From: JAFECT01 sp964432415
Lineage (GTDB): Bacteria; Pseudomonadota; Alphaproteobacteria; Caulobacterales; Caulobacteraceae
Assembly (NCBI GenBank): GCA_964432415.1
Contig: CAYSNW010000002.1
Location: forward strand, 62,001-126,000
Direction of reading: 5' to 3'
Length of the DNA: 64,000 bases
Part shown: positions 22,908 through 30,499 of the stretch, piece by piece
Numbering within the stretch: the stretch's first letter is position 1
How the letters are laid out: each line of letters opens with the position of its first letter
The notes under the pieces: generated by a model
The model's input: only the letters and a program-made list of their open reading frames with translations
What the model was told of the DNA's origin: nothing
Databases searched by the model: none
Program-made: the position numbers and the translations under genes

Positions 22908-23519
22908 TTGCAAATGACGCCGTCCCCACTCGCCGAGAAGCCCCAGCCGCGACCTCGCCTCAGCCGCGCATCGTGGGTTGGAGCCGCACGGGAAGCCCTG
23001 ATCGACGGCGGCAGCGACAGCGTGAAGGTGGAAGTCCTGGCCGACCGGCTGGGCGTGACGACCGGCAGCTTCTACTGGCATTTCAAGAACCGCGCCGCGT
23101 TGCTGGCCGCCCTGCTGGACGACTGGCGCCAGGTCAACACCGCGGCCATGGCCGAGGCCGTCGAACACGCCGGAAGTTCCGCCGCCGACCAGTTCGACGC
23201 CCTGGCCCAGGTCTGGATTTCCGAAGCCGTGTTCTCGCCCGCCTACGACGCGGCCATCCGCGACTGGGCGCGCACCTCAGACGAGGTGGCCGCCGCGCTT
23301 CACAGGGTCGACCGTGAGCGCATCGACCTGATCCGAGGCATCTTCCTGGGCCTGGGCTACGACCCGGACCGGGCCGAGGTGCGCGCCCGGATCCTGTATT
23401 TCCATCAGGTGGGCTACTACGCGCTCCAGATGTCCGACGATCTGGAGACGCGCCTCAAGCTGCGCCCGTTGTACATCGAGGCTCTGCGGGACGGGCCGGG
23501 CAAGGGCGAATTCGGCTGA
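22908..23519 (+). CDS. TetR/AcrR-family transcriptional regulator
   Basis: 203 residues. The N-terminal helix-turn-helix domain has the TetR signature (AREALIDGGSDSVKVEVLADRLGVTTGSFYWHFKNRAALLAALL, about residues 25-70). The C-terminal ligand domain is helical (YDPDRAEVRARILYFHQVGYYALQ) with no recognised ligand pocket. It is divergent from the DUF885/FAD-oxidoreductase operon with 72 bp between, containing a perfect palindrome, so it probably represses that operon and itself. The annotated ATG is at the very start; no other choice is needed. Confidence 0.9.
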   Translation: MQMTPSPLAEKPQPRPRLSRASWVGAAREALIDGGSDSVKVEVLADRLGVTTGSFYWHFKNRAALLAALLDDWRQVNTAAMAEAVEHAGSSAADQFDALAQVWISEAVFSPAYDAAIRDWARTSDEVAAALHRVDRERIDLIRGIFLGLGYDPDRAEVRARILYFHQVGYYALQMSDDLETRLKLRPLYIEALRDGPGKGEFG

Positions 23520-23534
23520 GGCGAACGGACTCTG

Positions 23535-23927
23535 CTACGGGCCGCGCGCGTACAGCGCCTCGACGTGGATCCACAGCACGCCGGGATCGGCGATCGGGAT
23601 CTTGGTCCCGTCGATGATCCGCTCGTCGGAGAAGGATCCGTCGTCCCCCTCGGCGTGATTGTGCGGCGTCGCCCCGATGTCGGCGCGGCCGACCAGCTCC
23701 CAGCAGATGTCGGTGACGGCGGTCAGCACGTCCTCGCCGCTGACCCCGTCCGGCATCCTCAGCCACACCCACAGCCGGGAATGCTTGCCCGTCTTCGGAT
23801 GCGGCTCCCAGCGCAGCCGCTGCAGCTCGAAACCGGACCGCTCGATCAGCGGCTGGACCAGGGCCTTGGCCGCGTCTTCCGCCTCGGCGTCGACGATCAC
23901 GGAACAGATGATGGTGGGGCCGGGCAT
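23535..23927 (-). CDS. Hypothetical protein, GTP-cyclohydrolase-like size, unknown
   Basis: 130 residues from the ATG at 23927 (MPGPTIICSVIVDAEAEDAA); an upstream start at 23963 would overlap the LuxR-type gene. A beta-alpha-beta pattern (IICSVIVDAEAEDAAKALVQPLIERSGF, then RLWVWLRMPDG) suggests a small ferredoxin-like fold. Charged motif PHNHAEGDDGSFSDERI in the C-terminal half. No signal peptide. I do not recognise the family. Located downstream of, and in the same direction as, the LuxR-type regulator. Confidence 0.5.
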   Translation of the reverse strand: MPGPTIICSVIVDAEAEDAAKALVQPLIERSGFELQRLRWEPHPKTGKHSRLWVWLRMPDGVSGEDVLTAVTDICWELVGRADIGATPHNHAEGDDGSFSDERIIDGTKIPIADPGVLWIHVEALYARGP

Positions 23928-23950
23928 GGGGGATGGACTATCGCGGAGTC

Positions 23951-24412
23951 TCAGAGCCTCCAAGCGCGATTGTAGGGTGAGCGTTCAACCCCATCCTTCG
24001 ATGGATTGCGATCGAGGCGCACGGACGACAGACTTCCCTGGCGAGCGATGGCGGCCAGTCGGGCCCGTGATGGCACACCCGCCTTCCTCAGAATGTGGTG
24101 CACGTGATCCTTCACCGTAGCGATCGAAATCCCGAGCTGGCTAGCGATCTCCCTGTTCGAGAGGCCGCCGGCCACCGCGTCGACGACCTGCCGCTCCCGA
24201 CAGGTCAGTCCTTCGATCGGCGCAGCGCGGCATTCCCGCAAAACAACCACCGGGACACCAATCCGTCGAGCGCTCGCCAGATCCAGGGTCAAACCCTGTC
24301 CGTGGAAAGCGATAGCAAGATCGGTGAGCGCGGCGACCGGCGTTCCGGGCCCGCCCTGCCCGAGAGATTCTATAGCCTGGCGCAACGCTTGGGCGCGAGG
24401 GTGATCCAGCAT
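23951..24412 (-). CDS. LuxR-type helix-turn-helix regulator
   Basis: 153 residues from the ATG at 24412, preceded by GTGAGGAA; a GTG 12 bp upstream is in frame but would consume that ribosome site. The C-terminal GerE/LuxR domain is clear: GLTCRERQVVDAVAGGLSNREIASQLGISIATVKDHVHHILRKAG (about residues 75-120). The N-terminal 70 residues are too short for an autoinducer domain or a receiver with a phospho-Asp, so any signal input is unknown. Divergent from the SnoaL-like gene at 24454 across 41 bp. Confidence 0.82.
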   Translation of the reverse strand: MLDHPRAQALRQAIESLGQGGPGTPVAALTDLAIAFHGQGLTLDLASARRIGVPVVVLRECRAAPIEGLTCRERQVVDAVAGGLSNREIASQLGISIATVKDHVHHILRKAGVPSRARLAAIARQGSLSSVRLDRNPSKDGVERSPYNRAWRL

Positions 24413-24453
24413 GAAATTCCTCACTCAGCCCTCTTCTTTGGAGCCTCGCCCCA

Positions 24454-24825
24454 ATGACCTTCACCGCCCCTCCCGCCGTCAACCGTTTCTTTGCCGCAAT
24501 GCAGGTCGGCGCGGCTGCAGAGGCCGAGATGATGGCCCTGTTCACGGAGGATGCGGTTTACGTGGAGCCGTTCAGCGGGCGAGTGCTCACCCACACGGGC
24601 AAGCGGGCGATCCACGAGGCCATGTCGCAGGGCTGGCGCCACCCCTTGCCTGACGCCCGGATCGAGGTCGATCGGGTCGAAGTGGATGGCTCTGAGGTGA
24701 CTTGCGTCTGGACCTGTCATTCGGCCGCATTGCCCGGCGGGCGGGGGCGCGGAGAAAACCGGTTTACCCTCGAGGACGGTCGAATCGCGCGTCTCGAGAC
24801 CCGAATTCTGCCTTCGGAGCACTGA
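24454..24825 (+). CDS. SnoaL/NTF2-like protein
   Basis: 123 residues with the NTF2-like cone fold pattern: an N-terminal helix (PPAVNRFFAAMQVGAAAEAEMMALFTED), then AVYVEPFSGRVLTHTGKRAIHEAM, and alternating strands (RIEVDRVEVDGSEVTCVWTCHS, NRFTLEDGRIARLETRIL). Such proteins are small isomerases, dehydratases or ligand-binding proteins; the reaction is not predictable. Its stop is 3 nt before the next gene, so the two are probably co-transcribed. Confidence 0.75.
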   Translation: MTFTAPPAVNRFFAAMQVGAAAEAEMMALFTEDAVYVEPFSGRVLTHTGKRAIHEAMSQGWRHPLPDARIEVDRVEVDGSEVTCVWTCHSAALPGGRGRGENRFTLEDGRIARLETRILPSEH

Positions 24826-24828
24826 GCC

Positions 24829-25197
24829 TTGATCGACCGGGTCAACGCCTATCTCAGTGGGTTCACGGATTGGCGCGGGGAGGTGATGCGGGCGCTCAGG
24901 GACGCCATCCTTGCCCTCGCGCCGGCGCCTTCCGAGGTCTGGAAATGGGCCGAACCGGTCTACGAATCCGGTGGTCCGGTGTGCTGGATGAAAGCCCACA
25001 AGGCTCATGTCACCCTGGGTTTCTGGCGCGGCGCCGCCCTGGCCGGCCTGGATCCCCGCATGGAGTCCTCCGGCACAAAGATGGGCCACATCAAGTTGCG
25101 GGGCGTAGCCGAGATCGATCCGGAGCAGATTGCGCGCCTCGTCGGGGCAGGCATGGCGCTCAATGCCGAATTGGGGGACCCGACAAAAGGGGACTGA
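24829..25197 (+). CDS. DUF1801 (YdhG-like) protein
   Basis: 122 residues from a TTG at 24829, with GGAG at 24816-24819 in the preceding gene. The fold is that of DUF1801: an N-terminal helix (VNAYLSGFTDWRGEVMRALRDAIL), the motif EVWKWAEPVYESGGPVCWMKAHKAHVTLGFWRGA, and SGTKMGHIKLRGVAEID near the end. This family is structurally like iron-chaperone frataxin folds, but its function is unsettled. Same orientation as the SnoaL-like gene and 43 bp before pyrB. Confidence 0.7.
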   Translation: MIDRVNAYLSGFTDWRGEVMRALRDAILALAPAPSEVWKWAEPVYESGGPVCWMKAHKAHVTLGFWRGAALAGLDPRMESSGTKMGHIKLRGVAEIDPEQIARLVGAGMALNAELGDPTKGD

Positions 25198-25240
25198 TCG
25201 CCCTTCCCTCATCCCCGACTCCCCCCTATAGCCACGGCTC

Positions 25241-26224
25241 ATGGCGCTTCCCGCAACCGATGTCTCCGACACCATCCGCGCGCGCCTGTTCCCGTTCCCG
25301 AAACGTCATTTCGTCAGCTGCGCCGACCTCGATCCGCCGGACGTGGACGCCCTGCTGGACCTCGCCGACGCCTTCGTCGACCTGAACCGCCAGACCAACA
25401 AGAAGCTGGACCTGCTCAAGGGCCGCACCCTGGTCAATCTGTTCTTCGAGAACTCGACGCGGACCCAGTCCTCGTTCGAACTGGCCGGCAAGCGGCTGGG
25501 CGCCGACGTGGTCAACATGAGCCCGCGCACTTCCTCGGTCGCCAAGGGCGAGACCTTGATCGACACCGCCGTGACCCTCAACGCCATGCGCCCGGACCTG
25601 CTGGTCGTGCGCCACTCGGCCTCCGGCGCCTCCGCCCTGCTGGCCCAGAAGGTCTCCTGCAGCGTCATCAACGCCGGCGACGGCTCCCACGAACACCCGA
25701 CCCAGGCCCTGCTCGACATGCTGTCCATGCGCCGGGCCCTGGGCTCCGTCTCCGGCCTGACGGTCGCCATCTGCGGCGACGTCCTGCACAGCCGCGTGGC
25801 CCGCTCCAACGTCGCCCTGCTCAACCTGATGGGCGCGCGGGTGCGCCTGGTCGGGCCGCCGACGCTCATGCCCGCCGACGCGGACCGCTGGGGTGCGGAG
25901 GTGTTCCACGACATGCGCGAGGGCATCTCCGGCGTCGAGGTCGTGATGATGCTGCGCCTTCAGCTCGAGCGCATGGACGGCGCCTTCGTCCCCTCCATGC
26001 GCGAGTACTTCCGCTTCTGGGGCCTGGACCAGGAGAAGCTGGCCCTGGCCGCCCCCGGCGCGAAGGTCATGCATCCGGGCCCGATGAACCGGGGCGTGGA
26101 GATCGACTCCGGCGTCGCCGACGACCTGTCCGTCTCGCTCATCCAGGACCAGGTCGAGATGGGGGTCGCCGCGCGCATGGCGGTGCTGGCCTCCCTGGCC
26201 GCCCGGCTGGAGAACGAGCGATGA
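25241..26224 (+). CDS. pyrB: Aspartate carbamoyltransferase catalytic subunit
   Basis: 327 residues. Catalyses carbamoyl phosphate + aspartate to N-carbamoylaspartate in pyrimidine synthesis. The carbamoyl-phosphate loop FFENSTRTQSSFE (S-T-R-T-R/Q type), the GDGSHEHPTQALLDM motif, CGDVLHSRVARSN, and the aspartate-loop HPGPMNRGVEI are all present. The last codons overlap the next start by 4 nt (ATGA), the arrangement known for pyrB-pyrX in Pseudomonas, where the two proteins form one complex. No PyrI regulatory subunit gene is seen. Confidence 0.97.
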   Translation: MALPATDVSDTIRARLFPFPKRHFVSCADLDPPDVDALLDLADAFVDLNRQTNKKLDLLKGRTLVNLFFENSTRTQSSFELAGKRLGADVVNMSPRTSSVAKGETLIDTAVTLNAMRPDLLVVRHSASGASALLAQKVSCSVINAGDGSHEHPTQALLDMLSMRRALGSVSGLTVAICGDVLHSRVARSNVALLNLMGARVRLVGPPTLMPADADRWGAEVFHDMREGISGVEVVMMLRLQLERMDGAFVPSMREYFRFWGLDQEKLALAAPGAKVMHPGPMNRGVEIDSGVADDLSVSLIQDQVEMGVAARMAVLASLAARLENER

Positions 26225-27519
26225 GCCGCCAGCCCATCGCCTTCGTCAACGCCCGCCTGGTCGACCCGGAGAGCGGCTACGACGGCCCCGGCTGCGTGGT
26301 CGTGGCCGAGGGTGTGATCAGCCATGTCACCCACACCCCGCGCCTGGACGGCGCCTCGCCGGGCCTGAAGGTGGTGGACTGCTCCGGCGCGGTGCTCGCC
26401 CCCGGCCTGATCGATATCCGGGTCAAGACCGGCGAGCCGGGCGCCGAGCCCAAGGAAACCCTGAAATCCGCCAGCCGCGCCGCGGCCGCCGGCGGCGTTA
26501 CCTCCATCGTAGTCCAGCCCGACACCCACCCGCCGGTGGACGAGCCGGCCATGGTGGACTTCATCCTGCGCCGCGCTCGCGACATCGAACTGGTCCACGT
26601 CTATCCTGCCGGCGCCGCGACCCGGGGCCTGGACGGCCAACGGATGGCCGAGCTCGGCCTGATGGCCGAGGCCGGGGCCGTCTATTTCACCGACGTCGAC
26701 CGGCCCATCGTCAATTCCAAGGTCCTGCGCCGTATCCTCAGCTACGCCGGAGCCTTCAATGCGCTCGTCGCTCACCGCCCCTGCGACCCCTGGCTTGCCG
26801 ACGGCGCCGCTGCCACCGAGGGCGAACTGGCCGCGCGCCTGGGTCTCCCCGCCTCGCCCGGCGTCGCCGAGCGCATCGGCCTGGAGCGCGACCTGGCCCT
26901 GGTGGAACTGACCGGGGCCGACTTCCTGGTCGACCAGATCTCCACCGCCGACGGCCTGGAGACCCTGCGCCGCGCCAAGGACCGGGGGCTGGAGGTCTCC
27001 GCCTCCGTCTCCATCAACCACCTGTCGTTCAACGAGATCGACATCGGCGACTACCGCACCTTCTACCGCCTCGACCCGCCGCTCCGGCCCGAGCGCGACC
27101 GCCAGGCGATGATCGAGGGCCTGCAGGACGGCCTGATCGACATCGTCGTCTCCGCCCATGCCCCCGCCCCCGCCGAGGACAAGCGCCTGCCCTTCAGCGA
27201 GGCCGCCCCCGGCGCCGTGGGCCTGGAGACCCTGCTCCCGGCCCTGCTGTCCCTGCACCACGAGGCGGGCCTGAGCCTGCTCGACATTTTCCGCCCCGTG
27301 ACGCTTGCCCCCGCCCAGCTCCTGGGCCTGGCGGCCGGCCGCATCTCGGCCGGCGCCCCCGCCGACCTGGTCCTGGTCGACATCGACGCCCCCATCCTTA
27401 TCGACGCCGAACGCCTGGCCTCGAAGTCCAAGAACAGCCCGTTTGACGGGAGACGCCTCCAGGGCCGCATCCTGCTCACCCTCGTCGACGGCCGCGTCGT
27501 GTTCCAGGGCGAGCGGTAG
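26221..27519 (+). CDS. pyrX: Dihydroorotase-like PyrX, probably non-catalytic
   Basis: 432 residues, type I dihydroorotase fold (overlaps pyrB by 4 nt). The usual metal-binding residues are missing: the DxHxH motif is DIRVKTGEPG (residues about 61-70), HAED is HRPCD, the HxHVST histidines are replaced in LVDQIST, and TDHAP is SAHAP. The scaffold motifs PPLRPERDRQAM and FSEAAPGAVGLETLLP remain. This is the pattern of the inactive PyrC'/PyrX partner that holds PyrB hexamers together. A catalytic dihydroorotase must be encoded elsewhere. Often annotated as pyrC. Confidence 0.88.
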   Translation: MSRQPIAFVNARLVDPESGYDGPGCVVVAEGVISHVTHTPRLDGASPGLKVVDCSGAVLAPGLIDIRVKTGEPGAEPKETLKSASRAAAAGGVTSIVVQPDTHPPVDEPAMVDFILRRARDIELVHVYPAGAATRGLDGQRMAELGLMAEAGAVYFTDVDRPIVNSKVLRRILSYAGAFNALVAHRPCDPWLADGAAATEGELAARLGLPASPGVAERIGLERDLALVELTGADFLVDQISTADGLETLRRAKDRGLEVSASVSINHLSFNEIDIGDYRTFYRLDPPLRPERDRQAMIEGLQDGLIDIVVSAHAPAPAEDKRLPFSEAAPGAVGLETLLPALLSLHHEAGLSLLDIFRPVTLAPAQLLGLAAGRISAGAPADLVLVDIDAPILIDAERLASKSKNSPFDGRRLQGRILLTLVDGRVVFQGER

Positions 27520-27532
27520 GGCCTCAATAATA

Positions 27533-27590
27533 TTGACTCTTCCCGGCGAAAGCCGGGACCCAGCAATCCCCGATGTCTATCGGGGTCCAG
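27533..27590 (+). repeat. REP-like element (family R), left copy flanking the GIY-YIG gene
   Basis: 58 bp: TTGACTCTT, hairpin CCCGGCGAAAGCCGGG, ACCCAGCAAT, hairpin CCCCGAT GTCT ATCGGGG, TCCAG. Inverted partner at 27969-28026. Confidence 0.88.
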
Positions 27591-27659
27591 ACAAAATGGC
27601 GCTTGCCTCAAGCTCCCGCACATGAGAACATTTCAAGAACATCAATCTGATACTCCGCC

Positions 27660-27956
27660 ATGTTCTACACCTACATCATGGCCAGCCGCCGCAACGGCAC
27701 GCTCTACACGGGCAGCACCACCGACCTCACCCACCGTGCCTGGCAGCATCGCAACGGCGTGATCCCTGGCTTCTCGAAGGACTACGGCTGCAAGCTCCTC
27801 GTCTGGTGGGAAGCCTTTGAGCACCTGGAAACCGCCCGCCACCGCGAGCGCTGCATCAAGGAATGGCGCCGGGACTGGAAGCTGAACCTGATCGAGACGA
27901 TGAACCCGGAGTGGCGCGATCTCTATCTGGAGTTCGTTCCGGAGCTGGATCTTTGA
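27660..27956 (+). CDS. GIY-YIG domain protein flanked by inverted REP-like copies
   Basis: 98 residues, a single GIY-YIG domain. The signature is FYTYIMASRRNGTLYTGSTTDL (the Y-I/Y-TG core), followed by the catalytic Arg in HRAWQHRNG, KLLVWWEAFEHLETARHRE with the conserved Glu in the RHRERCIKEWRR helix, and NPEWRDLY near the end. Stand-alone members of the UPF0213/YhbQ type are small nucleases of unclear substrate. The gene is bracketed by 58-bp inverted repeats about 70 and 12 bp away, so the unit could be mobile or act on these repeats (hypothesis). Confidence 0.9.
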   Translation: MFYTYIMASRRNGTLYTGSTTDLTHRAWQHRNGVIPGFSKDYGCKLLVWWEAFEHLETARHRERCIKEWRRDWKLNLIETMNPEWRDLYLEFVPELDL

Positions 27957-27968
27957 AGGCCATTCCTC

Positions 27969-28026
27969 CTGGACCCCGGCCTACGCCGGGGATTGCTGGA
28001 TCCCGGCTTCCGCCGGGAAGAGTCAA
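27969..28026 (-). repeat. REP-like element (family R), right inverted copy flanking the GIY-YIG gene
   Basis: 58 bp, reverse complement of the left copy except for a handful of substitutions that mostly keep the hairpins paired. Confidence 0.88.
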
Positions 28027-28078
28027 AGAGGTATGGGACGTAGCGTCACCGGTATTCGGCAGCTAGTCTCCGACTCCC

Positions 28079-28696
28079 ATGCCCTACCTCCCCCTGATCC
28101 TCGCGGCCGTCGGCGGCTATCTCATCGGCTCGATCCCGTTCGGGGTCATCGCCACGAAGCTCGGCGGCGCGGGGGATCTGCGATCGATCGGGTCGGGGAA
28201 CATCGGGGCCACCAACGTCCTCAGAACCGGGCGCAAGGACCTCGCGGCCATCACCCTGATCGGCGATGTCGGCAAAGGCGTGCTCGCCGTCCTGCTGGCC
28301 CGTTACCTGGCCGGCGAGGAGGCTGCAGCCATGGCCGGAGGCGCGGCCTTCCTCGGCCACCTCTACCCCGTCTGGCTGAAGTTCAAGGGCGGCAAGGGCG
28401 TGGCCGTCTTCTTCGGCATCCTGCTGGCCGGCGCCTTCCCGGCCGGGCTGCTGGCGGCCATGACCTGGGTGGCCATGGCGCTGCTGTTCCGCATCTCCTC
28501 GCTCTCGGCGCTGACGGCCGCGGCGCTTGTCCCGCTCTACTGCCTGGGCACGGACCAGCCCTACGCCTTCCTCGAGCTTTCCATCTTCATGGCGGTTCTC
28601 ATCTATATCCGCCATTGGCCCAATATCGTTCGCCTTTTGAAAGGCGAGGAGCCCAGGATCGGCGGCAGCAAGGACGCCGCCCCCACCGGCGCGTGA
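28079..28696 (+). CDS. plsY: Acyl-phosphate:glycerol-3-phosphate acyltransferase PlsY
   Basis: 205 residues, polytopic membrane protein. Catalyses the first acylation of glycerol 3-phosphate in phospholipid synthesis, using acyl phosphate made by PlsX. Family motifs: YLIGSIPFGVI near the N terminus, LRSIGSGNIGATNVLR (motif 1, Ser/Arg/Gly/Asn), HLYPVWLKFKGGKGVAVFFG (motif 2, G3P binding) and the final IRHWPNIVRLLKGEEPRI (motif 3 with His/Asn/Glu). Its stop overlaps the dprA start (GTGA), as is usual in Caulobacteraceae. Confidence 0.96.
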   Translation: MPYLPLILAAVGGYLIGSIPFGVIATKLGGAGDLRSIGSGNIGATNVLRTGRKDLAAITLIGDVGKGVLAVLLARYLAGEEAAAMAGGAAFLGHLYPVWLKFKGGKGVAVFFGILLAGAFPAGLLAAMTWVAMALLFRISSLSALTAAALVPLYCLGTDQPYAFLELSIFMAVLIYIRHWPNIVRLLKGEEPRIGGSKDAAPTGA

Positions 28697-29778
28697 GCGG
28701 CCTTTCCGACCAGGAGCGCTTCGACCGCCTGCGGCTGGCGCGCACCGAGCGGGTCGGCCCGGTCGCCTTCCATCATCTGATGCAGCGCTTCGGCACGGCG
28801 GCCTCCGCCCTCGCCGCGATCCCGGGCCTGGCCCAACGCGCGGGCGGCGCCATGACGCTCGCGCCCACAGCCGAAATCGAGGCCGAACTCAACGCCGGCG
28901 CCCGCATCGGCGCGCGCCTGATCCTGAACGGCGACCCGGAATTCCCCGAGCGCCTCTCAGCCCTGGACCCGCCCCCGCCCCTGCTCTGGATCCTCGGCGA
29001 TGCGGCCCTGCTCTCGCGTGAGACCCTGGCGGTGGTCGGCGCCCGCGTCGCCTCCGCCTCGGGCCAGCGCTTCGCCCGGGGCCTCGCGGCCCAGCTCGGC
29101 GAGCACGGCTATGTCGTCGTGTCCGGCCTGGCCCGCGGCATCGACGCGGCCGCCCACGAGGGTTCCATGGAGACCGGCACGGTCGCGGTGCTCGGCGGCG
29201 GCGTCGACGACATCTATCCGCCGGAGCACACAGAGCTTCACCGCCGTATCGCCGAGCGGGGCTGCGTGGTCTCCGAAAGCCCCATCGGCGCCCGGGCCCA
29301 GGCGCGCGACTTCCCCCGGCGCAACCGCATCATCTCGGGCCTGTCGCGCGGGGTCGTGGTTGTCGAGGCCGAACTCCGCTCCGGTTCACTGATCACCGCC
29401 AGGCTGGCCAATGAACAGGGCCGCGAGGTCTTCGCCGTGCCGGGCTCGCCGCTCGATCCCCGTGCGCGCGGGACCAACGACCTGATCCGCCAGGGCGCGA
29501 TCCTGTGCGAGGGGATCGAGGACATCCTGCGCGAGTACGAGCGCCCGCGCCTGATCCGCGAGCCCGGCGCCGCCTGGGACGGGCCGCCGCCGCCCGACGC
29601 CGAGGTCGAACGGGTCCGGGTCCGGGTGCGCGACCTCCTCTCGCCCACGCCCGTCCCCATCGACGAGCTGGTGCGCGCGGTCGGCGCCGGAGCGCCGGTG
29701 GTCCTGGCCGCCCTGGTCGAGCTGACCCTGGCGGGCGAGGCGGAGCTGCACGGCGGGGGCAAGGCGTCGCGGGGCTGA
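28693..29778 (+). CDS. dprA: DNA-processing protein DprA (Smf)
   Basis: 361 residues from the GTG at 28693 overlapping plsY by 4 nt. DprA loads RecA on incoming single-stranded DNA in transformation. An N-terminal helical region (DQERFDRLRLARTERVGPVAFHHLMQRFG) precedes the Rossmann-like DprA domain: LAVVGARVASASGQRFARGL, VVVSGLARGIDAAAHEGSM, TVAVLGGGVDDIYPPEH, ESPIGARAQARDFPRRNRII, and SGSLITARLANEQGREVFAVPG. The C terminus (VRVRVRDLLSPTPVPIDELVR...) is the winged-helix DML1-like domain. Confidence 0.95.
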   Translation: MSGLSDQERFDRLRLARTERVGPVAFHHLMQRFGTAASALAAIPGLAQRAGGAMTLAPTAEIEAELNAGARIGARLILNGDPEFPERLSALDPPPPLLWILGDAALLSRETLAVVGARVASASGQRFARGLAAQLGEHGYVVVSGLARGIDAAAHEGSMETGTVAVLGGGVDDIYPPEHTELHRRIAERGCVVSESPIGARAQARDFPRRNRIISGLSRGVVVVEAELRSGSLITARLANEQGREVFAVPGSPLDPRARGTNDLIRQGAILCEGIEDILREYERPRLIREPGAAWDGPPPPDAEVERVRVRVRDLLSPTPVPIDELVRAVGAGAPVVLAALVELTLAGEAELHGGGKASRG

Positions 29779-29809
29779 ACGGTGCTCGCGAACTGCTGGT
29801 CCTCACATC

Positions 29810-29840
29810 AGTATTGTAACCATATTATGATTATAATACT
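29810..29840. promoter_or_regulatory. 31-bp imperfect palindrome, likely operator of the TetR gene
   Basis: Arms AGTATTGTAACCATA and the reverse complement of TATGATTATAATACT match at 13 of 15 positions around one central base. AT-rich island in GC-rich DNA, 8 bp before the TetR start codon. Likely autoregulatory site (inference). Confidence 0.6.
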
Positions 29841-29848
29841 CTCGCCTC

Positions 29849-30499
29849 ATGAACGCCCTCGTTCGACCCCCGCAGCAGGAACGCAGCCGCCAGACCCTGG
29901 CGGCGATCGTGCGCGCTACGGAGACTCTGCTGGAGCGCAAGCCGTTCTCGGACATCTCGATCGCCGAGATCGTGAGCGAAGCCGGCTGCACCAGCGGCCC
30001 GTTCTATGCGCGCTTCACCGGCAAGGACGCGCTGCTGCCCTACCTCTACGACAAGTACGACGCCGACCTGACCGACCACATCGAGCGGTTGGACGCCGCC
30101 CAGGACTGGGCCAGGCTCGATCTCGCCGCCACCGTGCGCCTGGTCCTGCGCGAGGCCGTGCGCAGCTACGCAGCTCGACCCCACCTCCTGCGCGAAATCA
30201 TGCTGTTCGCCCGCCGATCACCGCAGCTGATCGGACCGGAGATCCGCGCCCGGCGCGAGCGTCTTCAGGGGGTCCTGATCGGACGGATCGCGCGCTTCCG
30301 CGACCAGATTCGCCATCCGGACCCGCACCGCGCGGCGGCCTTCGCCTTCTTTTCGGCCGCTACGGCCGCGCGAGAGATGATCCTTTTCGGCCACGCGCCG
30401 CTGGCCCAGTCGGCCGTCACGGAACTGGCCGCGCTGGAGGTCCAGCTCTCCCGCCAGATGCTGACCTACCTGACCTTCGACCCGGAGACGTCCCAGTGA
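29849..30499 (+). CDS. TetR-family transcriptional regulator
   Basis: 216 residues. HTH domain ERSRQTLAAIVRATETLLERKPFSDISIAEIVSEAGCTSGPFYARFTGKDALLPYLYDKY (about residues 10-65) is typical of TetR. The C-terminal half is all helical (RAAAFAFFSAATAAREMILFG). Its start lies just behind a 31-bp AT-rich palindrome and its stop overlaps the GTG of the hydrolase gene (GTGA), so regulator and hydrolase form one autoregulated operon. The ligand may be the hydrolase substrate. Confidence 0.88.
   Translation: MNALVRPPQQERSRQTLAAIVRATETLLERKPFSDISIAEIVSEAGCTSGPFYARFTGKDALLPYLYDKYDADLTDHIERLDAAQDWARLDLAATVRLVLREAVRSYAARPHLLREIMLFARRSPQLIGPEIRARRERLQGVLIGRIARFRDQIRHPDPHRAAAFAFFSAATAAREMILFGHAPLAQSAVTELAALEVQLSRQMLTYLTFDPETSQ

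Noticed and set aside
22908..23519. Plus-strand alternative frame at 22973 beside the TetR gene
   Set aside because: Its translation is Arg/Gly-rich without HTH motifs, while the TetR frame is clear.
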